From Cyanosarcina radialis HA8281-LM2 (GTDB lineage Bacteria > Cyanobacteriota > Cyanobacteriia > Cyanobacteriales > CCAP-1448): a stretch of DNA of 64,000 nucleotides. The translations under genes were made by a program, and so were the position numbers. Every line of letters starts with the position of its first letter. Position 1 is the stretch's first letter. Shown here in pieces: positions 45,468 to 53,541 of this stretch. The DNA lies in assembly GCA_019359615.1 (NCBI GenBank), contig JAHHHA010000007.1, positions 62,001 to 126,000 of the forward strand, read 5' to 3'. A model generated the notes under the pieces. It saw only the letters and a list, made by a program, of their open reading frames with translations, was not told where the DNA came from and searched no databases.

Positions 45468-46223
45468 CTACAGTTTCGACCACTCATCAGGCAACACGTT
45501 GGCGATCGGCTTGAAGCCACCTTTGCCATCTGGGGTCAGCACATAAGCCATCCCTTGAGGTTCGGGATAAATACCAGTTGCCGCCTCAAAAATATCGTCA
45601 TGCCCCACTATGACGGTATTTTGACCGCTCTGCGGCACTGCTGTTAGCAACGGCATTACTCTAGTCTTCATCTCCTTCACTTGGGCATCGGTGTATTCCT
45701 CAAAGGGCAAGAAGTTGAGATTTGAATTCTTCTTATGCCTGCCAAAGGCCAAATCTGCGGTTTTCCAAGCTCGACAGTAATCGCTAGCAATCACCTCGCC
45801 CACCGGAATTTTTTTGGCGGTGAATGCTGCGCCAATGTCTTTCGCCTGCTTAATTCCGACATCGCTCAGCTTCCGCTGAGTCTCGCAATCGTTAAGTTTT
45901 ATCTTTGGATTGGCCTGGTCGGCGTAATCCTTGTCAGTTTGAGCGTGACGGAAATAAATGATATGTCCCCCTTTCTTTAGCTCGCTCAGGAGTTCCGGCC
46001 CGCTCAGGATATCCTTAAACTCGGCATTTGCTTTTTCACCAGAGCTATATTCTTCACCCTCGCCGCCTTCACCGCCTTCACTAGGAGATTGAGCCACAGG
46101 TAAATTTTGCGGACTGGGACTGGTTGCGTCTCCACTAGATGGAGTTTCGCTACCGCAGGCTGACAGCGTAGCCACAAGCCCTAGTGACAAAAATAATTTC
46201 ACGGTTTTGGACATTTGATTCAC
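45468..46223 (-). CDS. Histidine-phosphatase-family lipoprotein
   Basis: 251 residues: lipoprotein signal (LFLSLGLVATLSAC, lipobox LSAC), a Ser/Pro/Gly/Glu linker, then a phosphoglycerate-mutase-like domain with the catalytic FRHAQT block (about residue 92), second His in VIVGHDD and a C-rich DYCRAW region. The usual RHG is RHA here, a known variant in this superfamily. GTG 46223 is preferred over ATG 46214 because GGTGGAG stands at correct distance only from the GTG. Periplasmic; substrate unknown. It stands between the two isi transcription units in the same direction. Confidence 0.85.
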   Translation of the reverse strand: MNQMSKTVKLFLSLGLVATLSACGSETPSSGDATSPSPQNLPVAQSPSEGGEGGEGEEYSSGEKANAEFKDILSGPELLSELKKGGHIIYFRHAQTDKDYADQANPKIKLNDCETQRKLSDVGIKQAKDIGAAFTAKKIPVGEVIASDYCRAWKTADLAFGRHKKNSNLNFLPFEEYTDAQVKEMKTRVMPLLTAVPQSGQNTVIVGHDDIFEAATGIYPEPQGMAYVLTPDGKGGFKPIANVLPDEWSKL

Positions 46224-46262
46224 AGGTACTCCACCTCAAATTTTCTAGATCGGACTATAAAC

Positions 46263-47045
46263 TTAACGAGCGCCGAACGACTCGCTGCCAAGCTGCGTTT
46301 GATATGATGCTTCCTCACAGGAGCGATCGCTATTCTGGGAAATCGATCGCCAGAAACAGCAGATTTCGTCTGCCACCTGTGGCGAGTAGAAGTAATGGAA
46401 GAAATATCGTCCACCCGGACAGACCCACAGCCTGGAATTGGTACTCTCGCCGAAATACTCTTCCCAACCGCGAAGTTGCAGTGGGTCTACGATCGCGTCA
46501 TCTACGCTGCCGCAGGCCAACAACGGTAAGGAAACTGGAATGGGTGGCAAACTCACCTGTTGGTAAAGGCTATGGGGAGACAACGAGCAGTCGAGATCTT
46601 TTTCCAAAATTTTCACCAAGGCTTTGGTCGTGGCTAGATCGGAGTAGCCAAACAACATATCTACCATCCGCGTCAAGATCGCTTGGCGGCTACAAGGTAG
46701 GAGTTGACGTTGAGCGTAATATAAGGCTTGCCAATCGACGGCAGGATGAACCCCAACCGACAGCAACACTAGCGATCGCACTCGTTCGGGATGTCGCTGG
46801 GCGTACATCAAACCCAGCAGCCCGCTAACGCCGTGACCGACGAGATGAATCGGGCCCTCGCACTGTTTTAAATAGTCGTGGAGCAAAACCAGTGCCACTT
46901 CCAGGGAACAGGGTTCATCTGGGGTCAGGTTGTATTCCCAGTGGGCGATCGTCGTTTGCTCCGACAGCGATTGCACCAAGGGGCGATCGAACGCTGCCAA
47001 ATGTTGACTGGCACTCAAATACAAGACTTCTGGTAAATCTGACAC
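46263..47045 (-). CDS. isiC: Alpha/beta hydrolase, IsiC-like
   Basis: 260 residues from GTG 47045 (VSDLPEVLYLSASQHLAAFD), 2 bp after the flavodoxin stop; the frame is open a little further upstream inside isiB. Fold: HLVGHGVSGLLGLMYAQRHPERV is the nucleophile elbow, with later acid and histidine candidates (GSVDDAIVDP, FHYFYSPQ). The elbow reads GHGVSG where active hydrolases have GHSxGG, so the nucleophilic serine seems absent. Position after isiB is that of isiC in other cyanobacteria; the biochemical role is unknown. Confidence 0.78.
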   Translation of the reverse strand: MSDLPEVLYLSASQHLAAFDRPLVQSLSEQTTIAHWEYNLTPDEPCSLEVALVLLHDYLKQCEGPIHLVGHGVSGLLGLMYAQRHPERVRSLVLLSVGVHPAVDWQALYYAQRQLLPCSRQAILTRMVDMLFGYSDLATTKALVKILEKDLDCSLSPHSLYQQVSLPPIPVSLPLLACGSVDDAIVDPLQLRGWEEYFGESTNSRLWVCPGGRYFFHYFYSPQVADEICCFWRSISQNSDRSCEEASYQTQLGSESFGAR

Positions 47046-47047
47046 GA

Positions 47048-47563
47048 TTACACACCTAGCGCCTGTTTCAGTTCGGCTACCCAAGCTTTGATGCGCTGGC
47101 CTGTCAGTTCAGATTGATTGAGTTCGTCGATCGCTAAACCGACGAATTTGCCATTTCTCACCGCTTGCGACTCGTTAAATTCATAACCCTCAGTCGAGCA
47201 GTAACCAACCGTCGTTCCACCCAGAGAAGAAATTTTTTCTTCGAGAATGCCGATCGCATCTTGAAAGTTATCGGCATAGCCGTATTGGTCGCCTGCGCCA
47301 AAGTAGGCTACTTTCTTCCCCTTGAAGTTAATCTTGTCTAGATCGTCTTCGTAGAAAGCTTCCCAGTCGCTCTGCAATTGGCCGATGTCCCAGGTGGGAC
47401 AGCCAATGATGAGGCAGTCGTATTTTTCTAAATCGCTGACCTCCACGCTGGAAATATCGTACAGATCGACCATGCTATCGCCACCAAACTCTTTTTGAAT
47501 CTGTTCGGCAATATCTTGAGTGGTTCCGGTTTGAGTGCCAAAAAACAAGCCAATCTTAGACAT
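47048..47563 (-). CDS. isiB: Flavodoxin (IsiB)
   Basis: 171-residue long-chain flavodoxin. FMN phosphate loop GTQTGTTQ near residue 9, aromatic stacking positions in PTWDIGQLQSDW (Trp) and YFGAGDQYGYADNFQDA (Tyr). It replaces ferredoxin as PSI electron acceptor when iron is scarce. Co-transcribed with the IsiC-like gene (2-bp spacing). The upstream cupin fragment and paired Fur-like boxes at 47989-48037 suggest an iron-repressed promoter. Confidence 0.95.
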   Translation of the reverse strand: MSKIGLFFGTQTGTTQDIAEQIQKEFGGDSMVDLYDISSVEVSDLEKYDCLIIGCPTWDIGQLQSDWEAFYEDDLDKINFKGKKVAYFGAGDQYGYADNFQDAIGILEEKISSLGGTTVGYCSTEGYEFNESQAVRNGKFVGLAIDELNQSELTGQRIKAWVAELKQALGV

Positions 47564-47631
47564 TCGATCGCTCCTTACTTAATGTTTAAAACGTCATCAT
47601 CCAGGCTGAATCGTCAAGACCTAGAGCCGAT

Positions 47632-47895
47632 TCACACCGAGTTATTAGGAAAGTGAGGCTGGAGTGAAGTGCAGACTGTATGGGGCATCCGAGCCGGAAT
47701 CAACACCAATCGCCCTAGTGCTAAAGGCACGATTTCCTCGTTTAATGTCAGACTGCCTTCCCCAGCGATCGCCGCGTTCGCGTAGCGTCTCCGCAGGAGA
47801 ATCGTTACATCTTGGGGGTCGCAAAGTTCTACCAATCTGGCATCTGCTCCTAAAGCGATCGAGTTGTGCTGCATCACCCTTGCCCCTATTGACAT
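47632..47895 (-). CDS. Small cupin-like protein with embedded repeat
   Basis: 87 residues. The second half (GEGSLTLNEEIVPLALGRLVLIPARMPHTV) is a cupin beta-barrel strand pattern with the C-terminal PxxxPH motif. Residues about 33-46 (LLRRRYANAAIAG) come from a dispersed repeat (TCTCCTGCGGAGACGCTACG and onward) inserted in frame. The usual first metal-binding histidine motif is not visible, so this may be a shortened or inactive cupin. It is first behind the second pair of Fur-like boxes. Confidence 0.6.
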   Translation of the reverse strand: MSIGARVMQHNSIALGADARLVELCDPQDVTILLRRRYANAAIAGEGSLTLNEEIVPLALGRLVLIPARMPHTVCTSLQPHFPNNSV

Positions 47896-47988
47896 CAGCC
47901 TGAAAATTTATTGAGACTAACTCTTAGTAAAAGAGAACAGAGAACGAGACTTGGTATAAACTGTCATTGCTCCCTGTCCCCTACTTGT

Positions 47989-48037
47989 TGAAGGTTATTC
48001 TCAATTAAGTCTGAAATATAGCTTAGAATAGTTCTCA
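47989..48037 (-). promoter_or_regulatory. Paired Fur-like boxes before cupin/isiB
   Basis: TGAAGGT-T-ATTCTCA (47989-48003) and TTAGAAT-A-GTTCTCA (48023-48037), centres 34 bp apart. Both boxes and the TTAAGTTTT(A/G)TTAC beyond them match the isiA-psaL upstream region, so the two promoters are homologous. Confidence 0.65.
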
Positions 48038-48109
48038 ATACCCTTACGTTAAGTTTTATTACAATAGTTGCTGCTCTATCCCTAGAAGAGCAAACGCGAT
48101 CGGGGTCGT

Positions 48110-48205
48110 CAGTAGGGTGCGTATAGCCTGCGGCATGGCTAAGTGCAAAGCACAGGCTATGCGCCAACGCCAACGCTAAAGCACTGCCGTTAGCACCGCC
48201 ACAGT
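48110..48205 (-). repeat. Dispersed repeat related to the MITE interior
   Basis: Minus strand reads GGTGCTAACGGCAGTGCTTT, AGCGTTGGCG and TAGCCATGCCGCAGGCTATA, matching the interior of the 45235-45349 MITE in inverted orientation but longer and without its terminal repeats. Confidence 0.7.
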
Positions 48206-48209
48206 GAGG

Positions 48210-50786
48210 TTAAAAAACCAGTTTTAACCCAGCAGAAAAAGTAATACCTGGTTGCAGAAATAAATCTAAATTGGGATTATCGTTGCTAAGTCCGCGCACG
48301 TCGCCGCGCTGCCAATACTTCTGGTTAAAAAGGTTGAAGATGCCCAAATTCACTGACAGATTGGGATTGATGTTGTAATAACCGATTAAATCTATTGTAA
48401 AGTAGCTATCTGGTACGAAAGGATTGGGTAATTCTTGAGTTTCAGGCAGTCGCGGACTGGCAGCATAAGTAGCAAATAACTCCGTTCCCCAAATGTTTTT
48501 GGGGTGACGATAGCGCAAACCAGCAACTAATCTAAATGGATCGATCGAAGCTAGAGGGCGATCGCTTTCTAAATCGTCTCCCACAGCATAGCTCGTACTA
48601 GCTAATAAGCTAAAACCAGAACCTAAATCTAATTCTCCTTTCGCTTCCAATCCGTAGATCCGAACATCGCCGCGATTGACGGTTTGAAAAGTCCCTACAG
48701 CCAGTCCAGGAGTGAGAATTACCCTGCCAAAGGTGTCAATAAAGTTGTTGTAGGTGTTGTAAAAACCGCTAAAGCTAAAATTTAAATCAGAGAAATTACC
48801 CCGCAATCCTAACTCAAAATTATTGCTAGTTTCAGCTTTTAAATCGGGATTGGGTATGACTTGATAAAGTCCAGGATTAGTAAAACCGGGGTTAATATCT
48901 TCGGGGGTAGGAGAGCGAAAGCCGCGAGCGTATTGAGCGAAAGCAGTAAGTTCTGGCGAGAGTTCTAAAACTAAACCCAATCGCGGCGATATGGCAGAAT
49001 CAGAAAATTCTGCGGTGGGAAAGTTACGAGAACTAGCCCGAAAAATATCATCTGGATCTGGAGTTAGTTGGTAGCGATCGTATCGAATTCCTGGAATGAT
49101 GGTAAGTTTGCCCAAAGCGATCTCATCTTGCAAGTAAATTCCAAATCGAAAATTATCAGTATCGGCAATATCCTTAACTGGAAAAGTATCCGGGCCGACT
49201 GTTGGGACTCTCTCCCCCGTAATCAGATTTTCTTGAAAGCCATCTCGCAATCTAGAAGTTCTAGTATTAGAAATTTCTGTGCCGTATACCAATCGATGAG
49301 CTATACTGCCAGTTTTAAAGTTACTTTCTAATTGCAGTTCTCCTCCGAAAATGTTTTGCTGATACAGGGAGTTTCTAAACCTGCGGCGGTTGGCTTCTCC
49401 GATTTCAACTGGTGGGGTAGCGCGGCGAAATTCGTTAGAAGTTTCCGTACTTTCGGCACTTTGGTAATAGATTTGAGCGCGGAGGTATTGAAAAAATAGA
49501 GAACTATCGGGACGATCGTATTCGTAACTGAGGCTGTAGCGATCGCGTTTAATCGAGTCACTAGCTTCTAAGCTATCCGTTCTGGCAACTGGAAAAGGCG
49601 CACCTACAAATACTAATCCCCGCGAACTCAACACGTCAGTATCGATATCGCGATCGAGAAACTCTCCAGTCAATTTAAGTTGGTTGAATTCGTCAAAATT
49701 ATAAACTAGCTTGGCCAGAAAATTATTCGATCTGCCGCTTTGGGGATTAGGTTCGCGATCGCTATTAATCTGATTTTCGTAATAGTCGCGCCGAGTATAG
49801 ATCAGTAATCCTTCTAGCTGTCCGGATCTACCAGCTAAGGTTGCAGTTTCAGAGAAACCCCGATTCACGCCATCGTAACCTACCTTGAGGTTAACCGCAA
49901 AATCATCTCCAGTTGCCGATAAGAAATCGGCAGGATCTTTAGAAATAAAAGTGACGACACCACCAATAGCATCGCTACCGTATAGAGTTGAAGCCGAACC
50001 TCTAATAATCTCTACTTTTTTAAAGATTTCTGGATCGATATAATCTCTACCTAATTGGGTACTGCCAAATTCAAACGATTCGGGCAGGCGAACTCCATCG
50101 ACTTGAATTAAAACGCGATTGCCATCAATTCCCCGAATATTAAAGTCTTGAAAACCATAACGATTGGGCGATCGACTGGCAGATATTCCAGGTTCGTAGC
50201 GAATTAAATCATCTAAATCTCGCACGAGGTTTCGGTCGATATCGTCAGCATCGATCGCCGTTACTGTCACCGGAGATCGTTCTAGAGTTCGAGGCGTGCG
50301 AGTGCCAGTAACGATAATTTCTATTTCTTCTTCAACAGCTACATTCAAAACTAAATTGCTCGCACTTTGACTGACTTCAACTGTTGGCAAAGATGAAACT
50401 CCCGTCACTCTGACTTGAATTCGATCGCTAGCAACTTGAGTCACAGCGATCGCGTTAATTTCTGCCACTGGGCGATCGACGCGAAAATCATCAGTAAGAG
50501 AGGCATTTGGGATGTCAGCAATTAAGGTATTGCCTTCGCGAGCAGTCGATACTTGTAGCTGGCGATCGCCAGCAGTTTCTAATACTAATTCCAACCCCTT
50601 AGCCGTCCGCTCCCATCGGATATTAGTTACTTTAACCACCTCGATTGATGGTTGTGCTTGCACCAGGGGGACTGACTGCGACTCGATTTCAGTAGTTTGA
50701 TTCAGTTCGGCTCGAACTGGGAGAACGAGTAAGAAGCAAAAACTTGCTGCAATACTCAAGTAATAAATACTAGGAGAATTTTTCAT
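48210..50786 (-). CDS. TonB-dependent receptor, heme/hemoglobin type, with AMIN domain
   Basis: 858 residues: signal peptide (YYLSIAASFCFLLVLPVRA), AMIN domain (about 48-150), TonB box/plug (TVTAIDADDIDRNLVRDLDD, KKVEIIRGSASTLYGSDAIG) and a barrel ending LKLVF. The barrel has YARGFRSPTPEDINPGFTNP and VIPNPDLKAETS, the FRAP...NPDL block of heme and transferrin-type receptors, though no histidine stands between the two motifs, so heme remains a likely rather than proven ligand. It follows the Crp gene by 15 bp and belongs to a three-gene operon. Confidence 0.88.
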   Translation of the reverse strand: MKNSPSIYYLSIAASFCFLLVLPVRAELNQTTEIESQSVPLVQAQPSIEVVKVTNIRWERTAKGLELVLETAGDRQLQVSTAREGNTLIADIPNASLTDDFRVDRPVAEINAIAVTQVASDRIQVRVTGVSSLPTVEVSQSASNLVLNVAVEEEIEIIVTGTRTPRTLERSPVTVTAIDADDIDRNLVRDLDDLIRYEPGISASRSPNRYGFQDFNIRGIDGNRVLIQVDGVRLPESFEFGSTQLGRDYIDPEIFKKVEIIRGSASTLYGSDAIGGVVTFISKDPADFLSATGDDFAVNLKVGYDGVNRGFSETATLAGRSGQLEGLLIYTRRDYYENQINSDREPNPQSGRSNNFLAKLVYNFDEFNQLKLTGEFLDRDIDTDVLSSRGLVFVGAPFPVARTDSLEASDSIKRDRYSLSYEYDRPDSSLFFQYLRAQIYYQSAESTETSNEFRRATPPVEIGEANRRRFRNSLYQQNIFGGELQLESNFKTGSIAHRLVYGTEISNTRTSRLRDGFQENLITGERVPTVGPDTFPVKDIADTDNFRFGIYLQDEIALGKLTIIPGIRYDRYQLTPDPDDIFRASSRNFPTAEFSDSAISPRLGLVLELSPELTAFAQYARGFRSPTPEDINPGFTNPGLYQVIPNPDLKAETSNNFELGLRGNFSDLNFSFSGFYNTYNNFIDTFGRVILTPGLAVGTFQTVNRGDVRIYGLEAKGELDLGSGFSLLASTSYAVGDDLESDRPLASIDPFRLVAGLRYRHPKNIWGTELFATYAASPRLPETQELPNPFVPDSYFTIDLIGYYNINPNLSVNLGIFNLFNQKYWQRGDVRGLSNDNPNLDLFLQPGITFSAGLKLVF

Positions 50787-50801
50787 GACAATTTTGTCAG
50801 A

Positions 50802-51389
50802 TTAAATACACAGTAGCTTATAGAGATCTGCTCCTAATAAAATGAAGCGTTCTGGCGACCAACTAACTATTCCCATGCGTTGAAATTTGCCCATCAATCT
50901 AGTTACTGTTACTCTACTGCTGCCTATTGCTTCGGCTAAAACTTGATGGGTCAAACGCAATTTAATTACTTTTCCCTCCTCAGTTTCGCCACCAAATTTG
51001 TCAGCAAACCAGAACAAAAATTGCAGCAATCTTTGTTCTACTGAGATGCAGTGCATTATCGTCAGCAGTTCTTCCGTTTGCTGAACGTGTGAGAGCAAAA
51101 CTTCGCGATCGATCTGACTGTTACTCGGCAAAGCGTAGGCTTTAACCTCAGTCATCGACTCGATTTGGTAAGGCCTGATGTGAGATAGCGATCGACCGAC
51201 TATCTCGCCCGCTCCCCAGAAGCCCAAAGCGATCGCATTTCCTTCTCGATCCCAAGTCGAAGTTCGTACTACCCCAGTGTCGATCTGCCAGAGTATATCT
51301 CGATCTACCGACATTAACTCCCGACATCTAAAGGTATGGAGTGCTGAATTAGGAAGATAAGTTGGTTGCCGAAATTTGAGGCTCATCAT
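50802..51389 (-). CDS. Crp/Fnr-family transcriptional regulator
   Basis: 195 residues from ATG 51389; this start overlaps the upstream gene's stop by 4 bp (ATGA), while the frame is open to 51455. N-terminal cyclic-nucleotide-binding-like beta region (WQIDTGVVRTSTWDREGNAI ALGFWGAGEIVG), long dimer helix and C-terminal helix-turn-helix (LTHQVLAEAIGSSRVTVTRL). It contains no Fnr-type N-terminal Cys cluster, so it is not an Fe-S oxygen sensor. Probably controls the downstream heme-type receptor. Confidence 0.85.
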   Translation of the reverse strand: MMSLKFRQPTYLPNSALHTFRCRELMSVDRDILWQIDTGVVRTSTWDREGNAIALGFWGAGEIVGRSLSHIRPYQIESMTEVKAYALPSNSQIDREVLLSHVQQTEELLTIMHCISVEQRLLQFLFWFADKFGGETEEGKVIKLRLTHQVLAEAIGSSRVTVTRLMGKFQRMGIVSWSPERFILLGADLYKLLCI

Positions 51390-51697
51390 AGAACAGATTT
51401 TTTCGATGGTTGGCAACAAGGAGGACGGCAAGTAGCAGGTTCGTAATCCAAACAATCGATCGCCTCTTCTGTTAAGGCTCTACACGGATGAACCGTACAT
51501 TTGAGACGATAATCTCCCGTGTAAAAAACACAGCGGCTACAGGGAATTTGATGCAACCGTTTGAGATAGGTAAATCCTTCTCGCATGGTCGAGCAAAGCG
51601 AACCTAGCAAACCGAATAAAACCAGCCAGATCGAAACAGCCAAAATCGGTGCAGCTACAGGCTGATAAATCTGAAGCAAAATCATGTGGTTTAACAT
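51386..51697 (-). CDS. Small Cys-rich membrane protein
   Basis: 103 residues: one N-terminal membrane helix (PVAAPILAVSIWLVLFGLLG), then a Cys-rich domain (IPCSRCVFYTGDYRLKCTVH, PCRALTEEAIDCLDYEPATC) with eight cysteines that could hold a metal or Fe-S cluster. I recognise it as a conserved cyanobacterial protein without assigned function. It overlaps the Crp gene by 4 bp and heads the operon with Crp and the heme-type receptor, hinting at a role in iron or heme handling or in signalling to Crp. Confidence 0.78.
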   Translation of the reverse strand: MLNHMILLQIYQPVAAPILAVSIWLVLFGLLGSLCSTMREGFTYLKRLHQIPCSRCVFYTGDYRLKCTVHPCRALTEEAIDCLDYEPATCRPPCCQPSKKSVL

Positions 51698-51884
51698 GAA
51701 CTTGAATTTATTTACTAACTAAAATCATCAATTTTCAGTCTGACTTCTTGTGGAATAGGCATCTTGCCATTAGTATCAACTTAAGGCTAAAGACGTTGTT
51801 GAAACTCGATCTTCAGCGCCAACCGCCAGGGGTTCAAAACCCCTGACGGATGAAGGTTTTGACCGTTAATTTGACACTAAACTT

Positions 51885-52397
51885 TCAGATTCCAAACTGA
51901 GTTTTCAGGAGATTTACCCAAGCTTTGACGCGGCTATCGGTGAGATTAGATTGATTGTCTTCGTCGATCGCTAACCCCACAAATTTGCCATTTTTCAAAG
52001 CTTTAGACTCATTAAATTCATAACCATCTCTCGGCCAGTGCCCCACTGTAGTACCGCCCAGCGACGAAATTTTCTCTTCTAAAATTCCGATCGCATCCTG
52101 AAAATTGTCTGAGTAGCCAACCTGATCTCCAGCCCCGAAATAGGCTACCTTTTTGCCTTGAAAATTAATCTCGTCTAATTCTTCGTAGAAGCCTTCCCAA
52201 TCTGCTTGTAATTCGCCGATATTCCAGGTAGGACAGCCAATAATGATGCAGTCATAACCTTCAAAATCATCGGTACTCGCATTAGAGATGTCGTTTAGAT
52301 CGACAACGCTGCTACCGCCGAGTTCTTTCTGAATCAACTCGGCTACAGTTTGGGTATTTCCAGTTTGAGTCCCAAAAAACAGACCAATCTTTGCCAT
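51885..52397 (-). CDS. Flavodoxin, second copy
   Basis: 170-residue long-chain flavodoxin with FMN loop GTQTGNTQ, PTWNIGELQADW and YFGAGDQVGYSDNFQDA, closely related to the 47048-47563 protein. It follows a 58-residue zinc-ribbon gene by 46 bp; both lie behind a Fur-like box at 52722. Having two flavodoxins suggests differential expression or different electron donors and acceptors under iron stress. Confidence 0.94.
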   Translation of the reverse strand: MAKIGLFFGTQTGNTQTVAELIQKELGGSSVVDLNDISNASTDDFEGYDCIIIGCPTWNIGELQADWEGFYEELDEINFQGKKVAYFGAGDQVGYSDNFQDAIGILEEKISSLGGTTVGHWPRDGYEFNESKALKNGKFVGLAIDEDNQSNLTDSRVKAWVNLLKTQFGI

Positions 52398-52443
52398 ATA
52401 TCGCTCTTTAAATTTGACATGAGATTTTAGTCGTGTCTCCTTC

Positions 52444-52620
52444 TCAAGTTTTCGACTTCAAATCCAACGGAATATAAAGCCAGACTTTACCCTGACAGAT
52501 TGGATCGGCATCTGTCGCCCAAATCGGCATTTCTTGTCTACAGTTGGGGCAAAACCAGTAAACTCCAGCACTGCGGATGTGACGGAGCAACTGTCGGCCG
52601 CAACAAGGACAGCTATTCAT
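52444..52620 (-). CDS. 58-residue zinc-ribbon protein
   Basis: Read directly from ATG 52620 to TGA 52446-52444. Begins MNSCPCCGRQLLRHIRSAGV and continues YWFCPNCRQEMPIW; cysteines at 4, 7, 24 and 27 form two CxxC knuckles of a zinc ribbon. Small proteins of this look are common in cyanobacteria, without known function. It is upstream of flavodoxin 2, same strand, 46 bp apart, likely co-transcribed. Confidence 0.8.
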   Translation of the reverse strand: MNSCPCCGRQLLRHIRSAGVYWFCPNCRQEMPIWATDADPICQGKVWLYIPLDLKSKT

Positions 52621-52721
52621 ACTTATCCCAAACCGATCGCGCCTTTGAGGACGATCGAATAGGTTAGCGATCGCGCAGAATGTCCTCTCGCCATCAAAGC
52701 ATAGCTCAACTCAGAAGTTAT

Positions 52722-52736
52722 TGCAAATTATTTTCA
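52722..52736. promoter_or_regulatory. Fur-like box before zinc ribbon/flavodoxin 2
   Basis: TGCAAAT-T-ATTTTCA, 7-1-7 form, about 100 bp upstream of the zinc-ribbon start. In the rest of 52621-52946 (divergent with psaD) I see only a possible TTGACA at 52880 without a properly spaced -10. Confidence 0.5.
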
Positions 52737-52946
52737 ATAAATTTTCAATGGTGTAACTAAAGCCTTGGGAAATGCTCCCATCTTGAAGCTCAAGGAAGCT
52801 CCTACAGAATAGATATCTATTTTTGCTACAAGCTGGAGCGATCGAGATCTAGGCATATTCCTAACAACTGTTACAGTTCTTGACAAACTGGTAAGGTGTG
52901 CATCCGGTCAATGATAGGATGCCCTCAAACCTCAAATGAGAAAATT

Positions 52947-53372
52947 ATGGCAGAAGAACTTACTGGACAAATACCGAAATTCGGTGGCAGCACTGGTGGT
53001 TTGCTCACTAAGGCTGAGGTCGAAGAAAAATACGCCATCACTTGGAGCAGTCCCAAAGAGCAAGTGTTTGAAATGCCAATGGGTGGTGCAGCCGTGATGC
53101 ACCAAGGCGACAACATCCTATACCTGGCTCGCAAAGAATACTGCATCGCTTTTGGCGGTCAACAACTGCGTTCCAAGTTCAAAATTAACAACTATAAGAT
53201 TTACCGCGTTTTTCCGAATGGTGATGTGGAATACCTGCATCCCAAAGATGGCGTGTTCCCAGAAAAAGTCAATGCTGGTCGCGAAGCCGTAGGCAAGGTA
53301 GACCGCAACATTGGCAGCAACCCCGAACCTTCCAAATTGAAGTTTAGCGGTAGGTCTACTTACGACGCTTAG
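52947..53372 (+). CDS. psaD: Photosystem I subunit II (PsaD)
   Basis: 141 residues from ATG 52947 ([20 protein letters not shown]), the canonical start; the frame is open 17 codons upstream. PsaD is the stromal subunit that docks ferredoxin or flavodoxin on PSI. Conserved [37 protein letters not shown] and [15 protein letters not shown] are all intact. A stem-loop terminator follows at 53402. It lies next to the flavodoxin genes whose products it binds. Confidence 0.97.
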   Translation: MAEELTGQIPKFGGSTGGLLTKAEVEEKYAITWSSPKEQVFEMPMGGAAVMHQGDNILYLARKEYCIAFGGQQLRSKFKINNYKIYRVFPNGDVEYLHPKDGVFPEKVNAGREAVGKVDRNIGSNPEPSKLKFSGRSTYDA

Positions 53373-53401
53373 TTTCTAGAGCGGATCGTTCGATCGAATG
53401 G

Positions 53402-53430
53402 GGCGGGCTATGTCCGCCCTATTTGTTTTG
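53402..53430 (+). terminator. Rho-independent terminator after psaD
   Basis: GGGCGG-loop-CCGCCC stem followed by TATTTGTTTT, 30 bp downstream of the psaD stop. Confidence 0.75.
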
Positions 53431-53541
53431 GGTTATAGAGTAGCGATCGCTACTCTTGAGGTTCGAGCGGGCAAGATACGATAAAGGGAAATAAGATCTT
53501 ATCCGCAACTGGATTCGATCGACAGCATTCCTTGGAGGACG

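Noticed and set aside
47964-48173. 69-codon minus-strand frame upstream of the cupin
   Set aside because: Runs through the paired Fur-like boxes and the dispersed repeat; the reading is repeat-derived.
49068-49331. Plus-strand frames within the heme-type receptor
   Set aside because: Antisense to a strongly supported TonB receptor; no homology visible.
52896-52946. Longer psaD start
   Set aside because: The 17 extra codons are not found in PsaD; ATG 52947 gives the canonical MAEELTGQ N-terminus.
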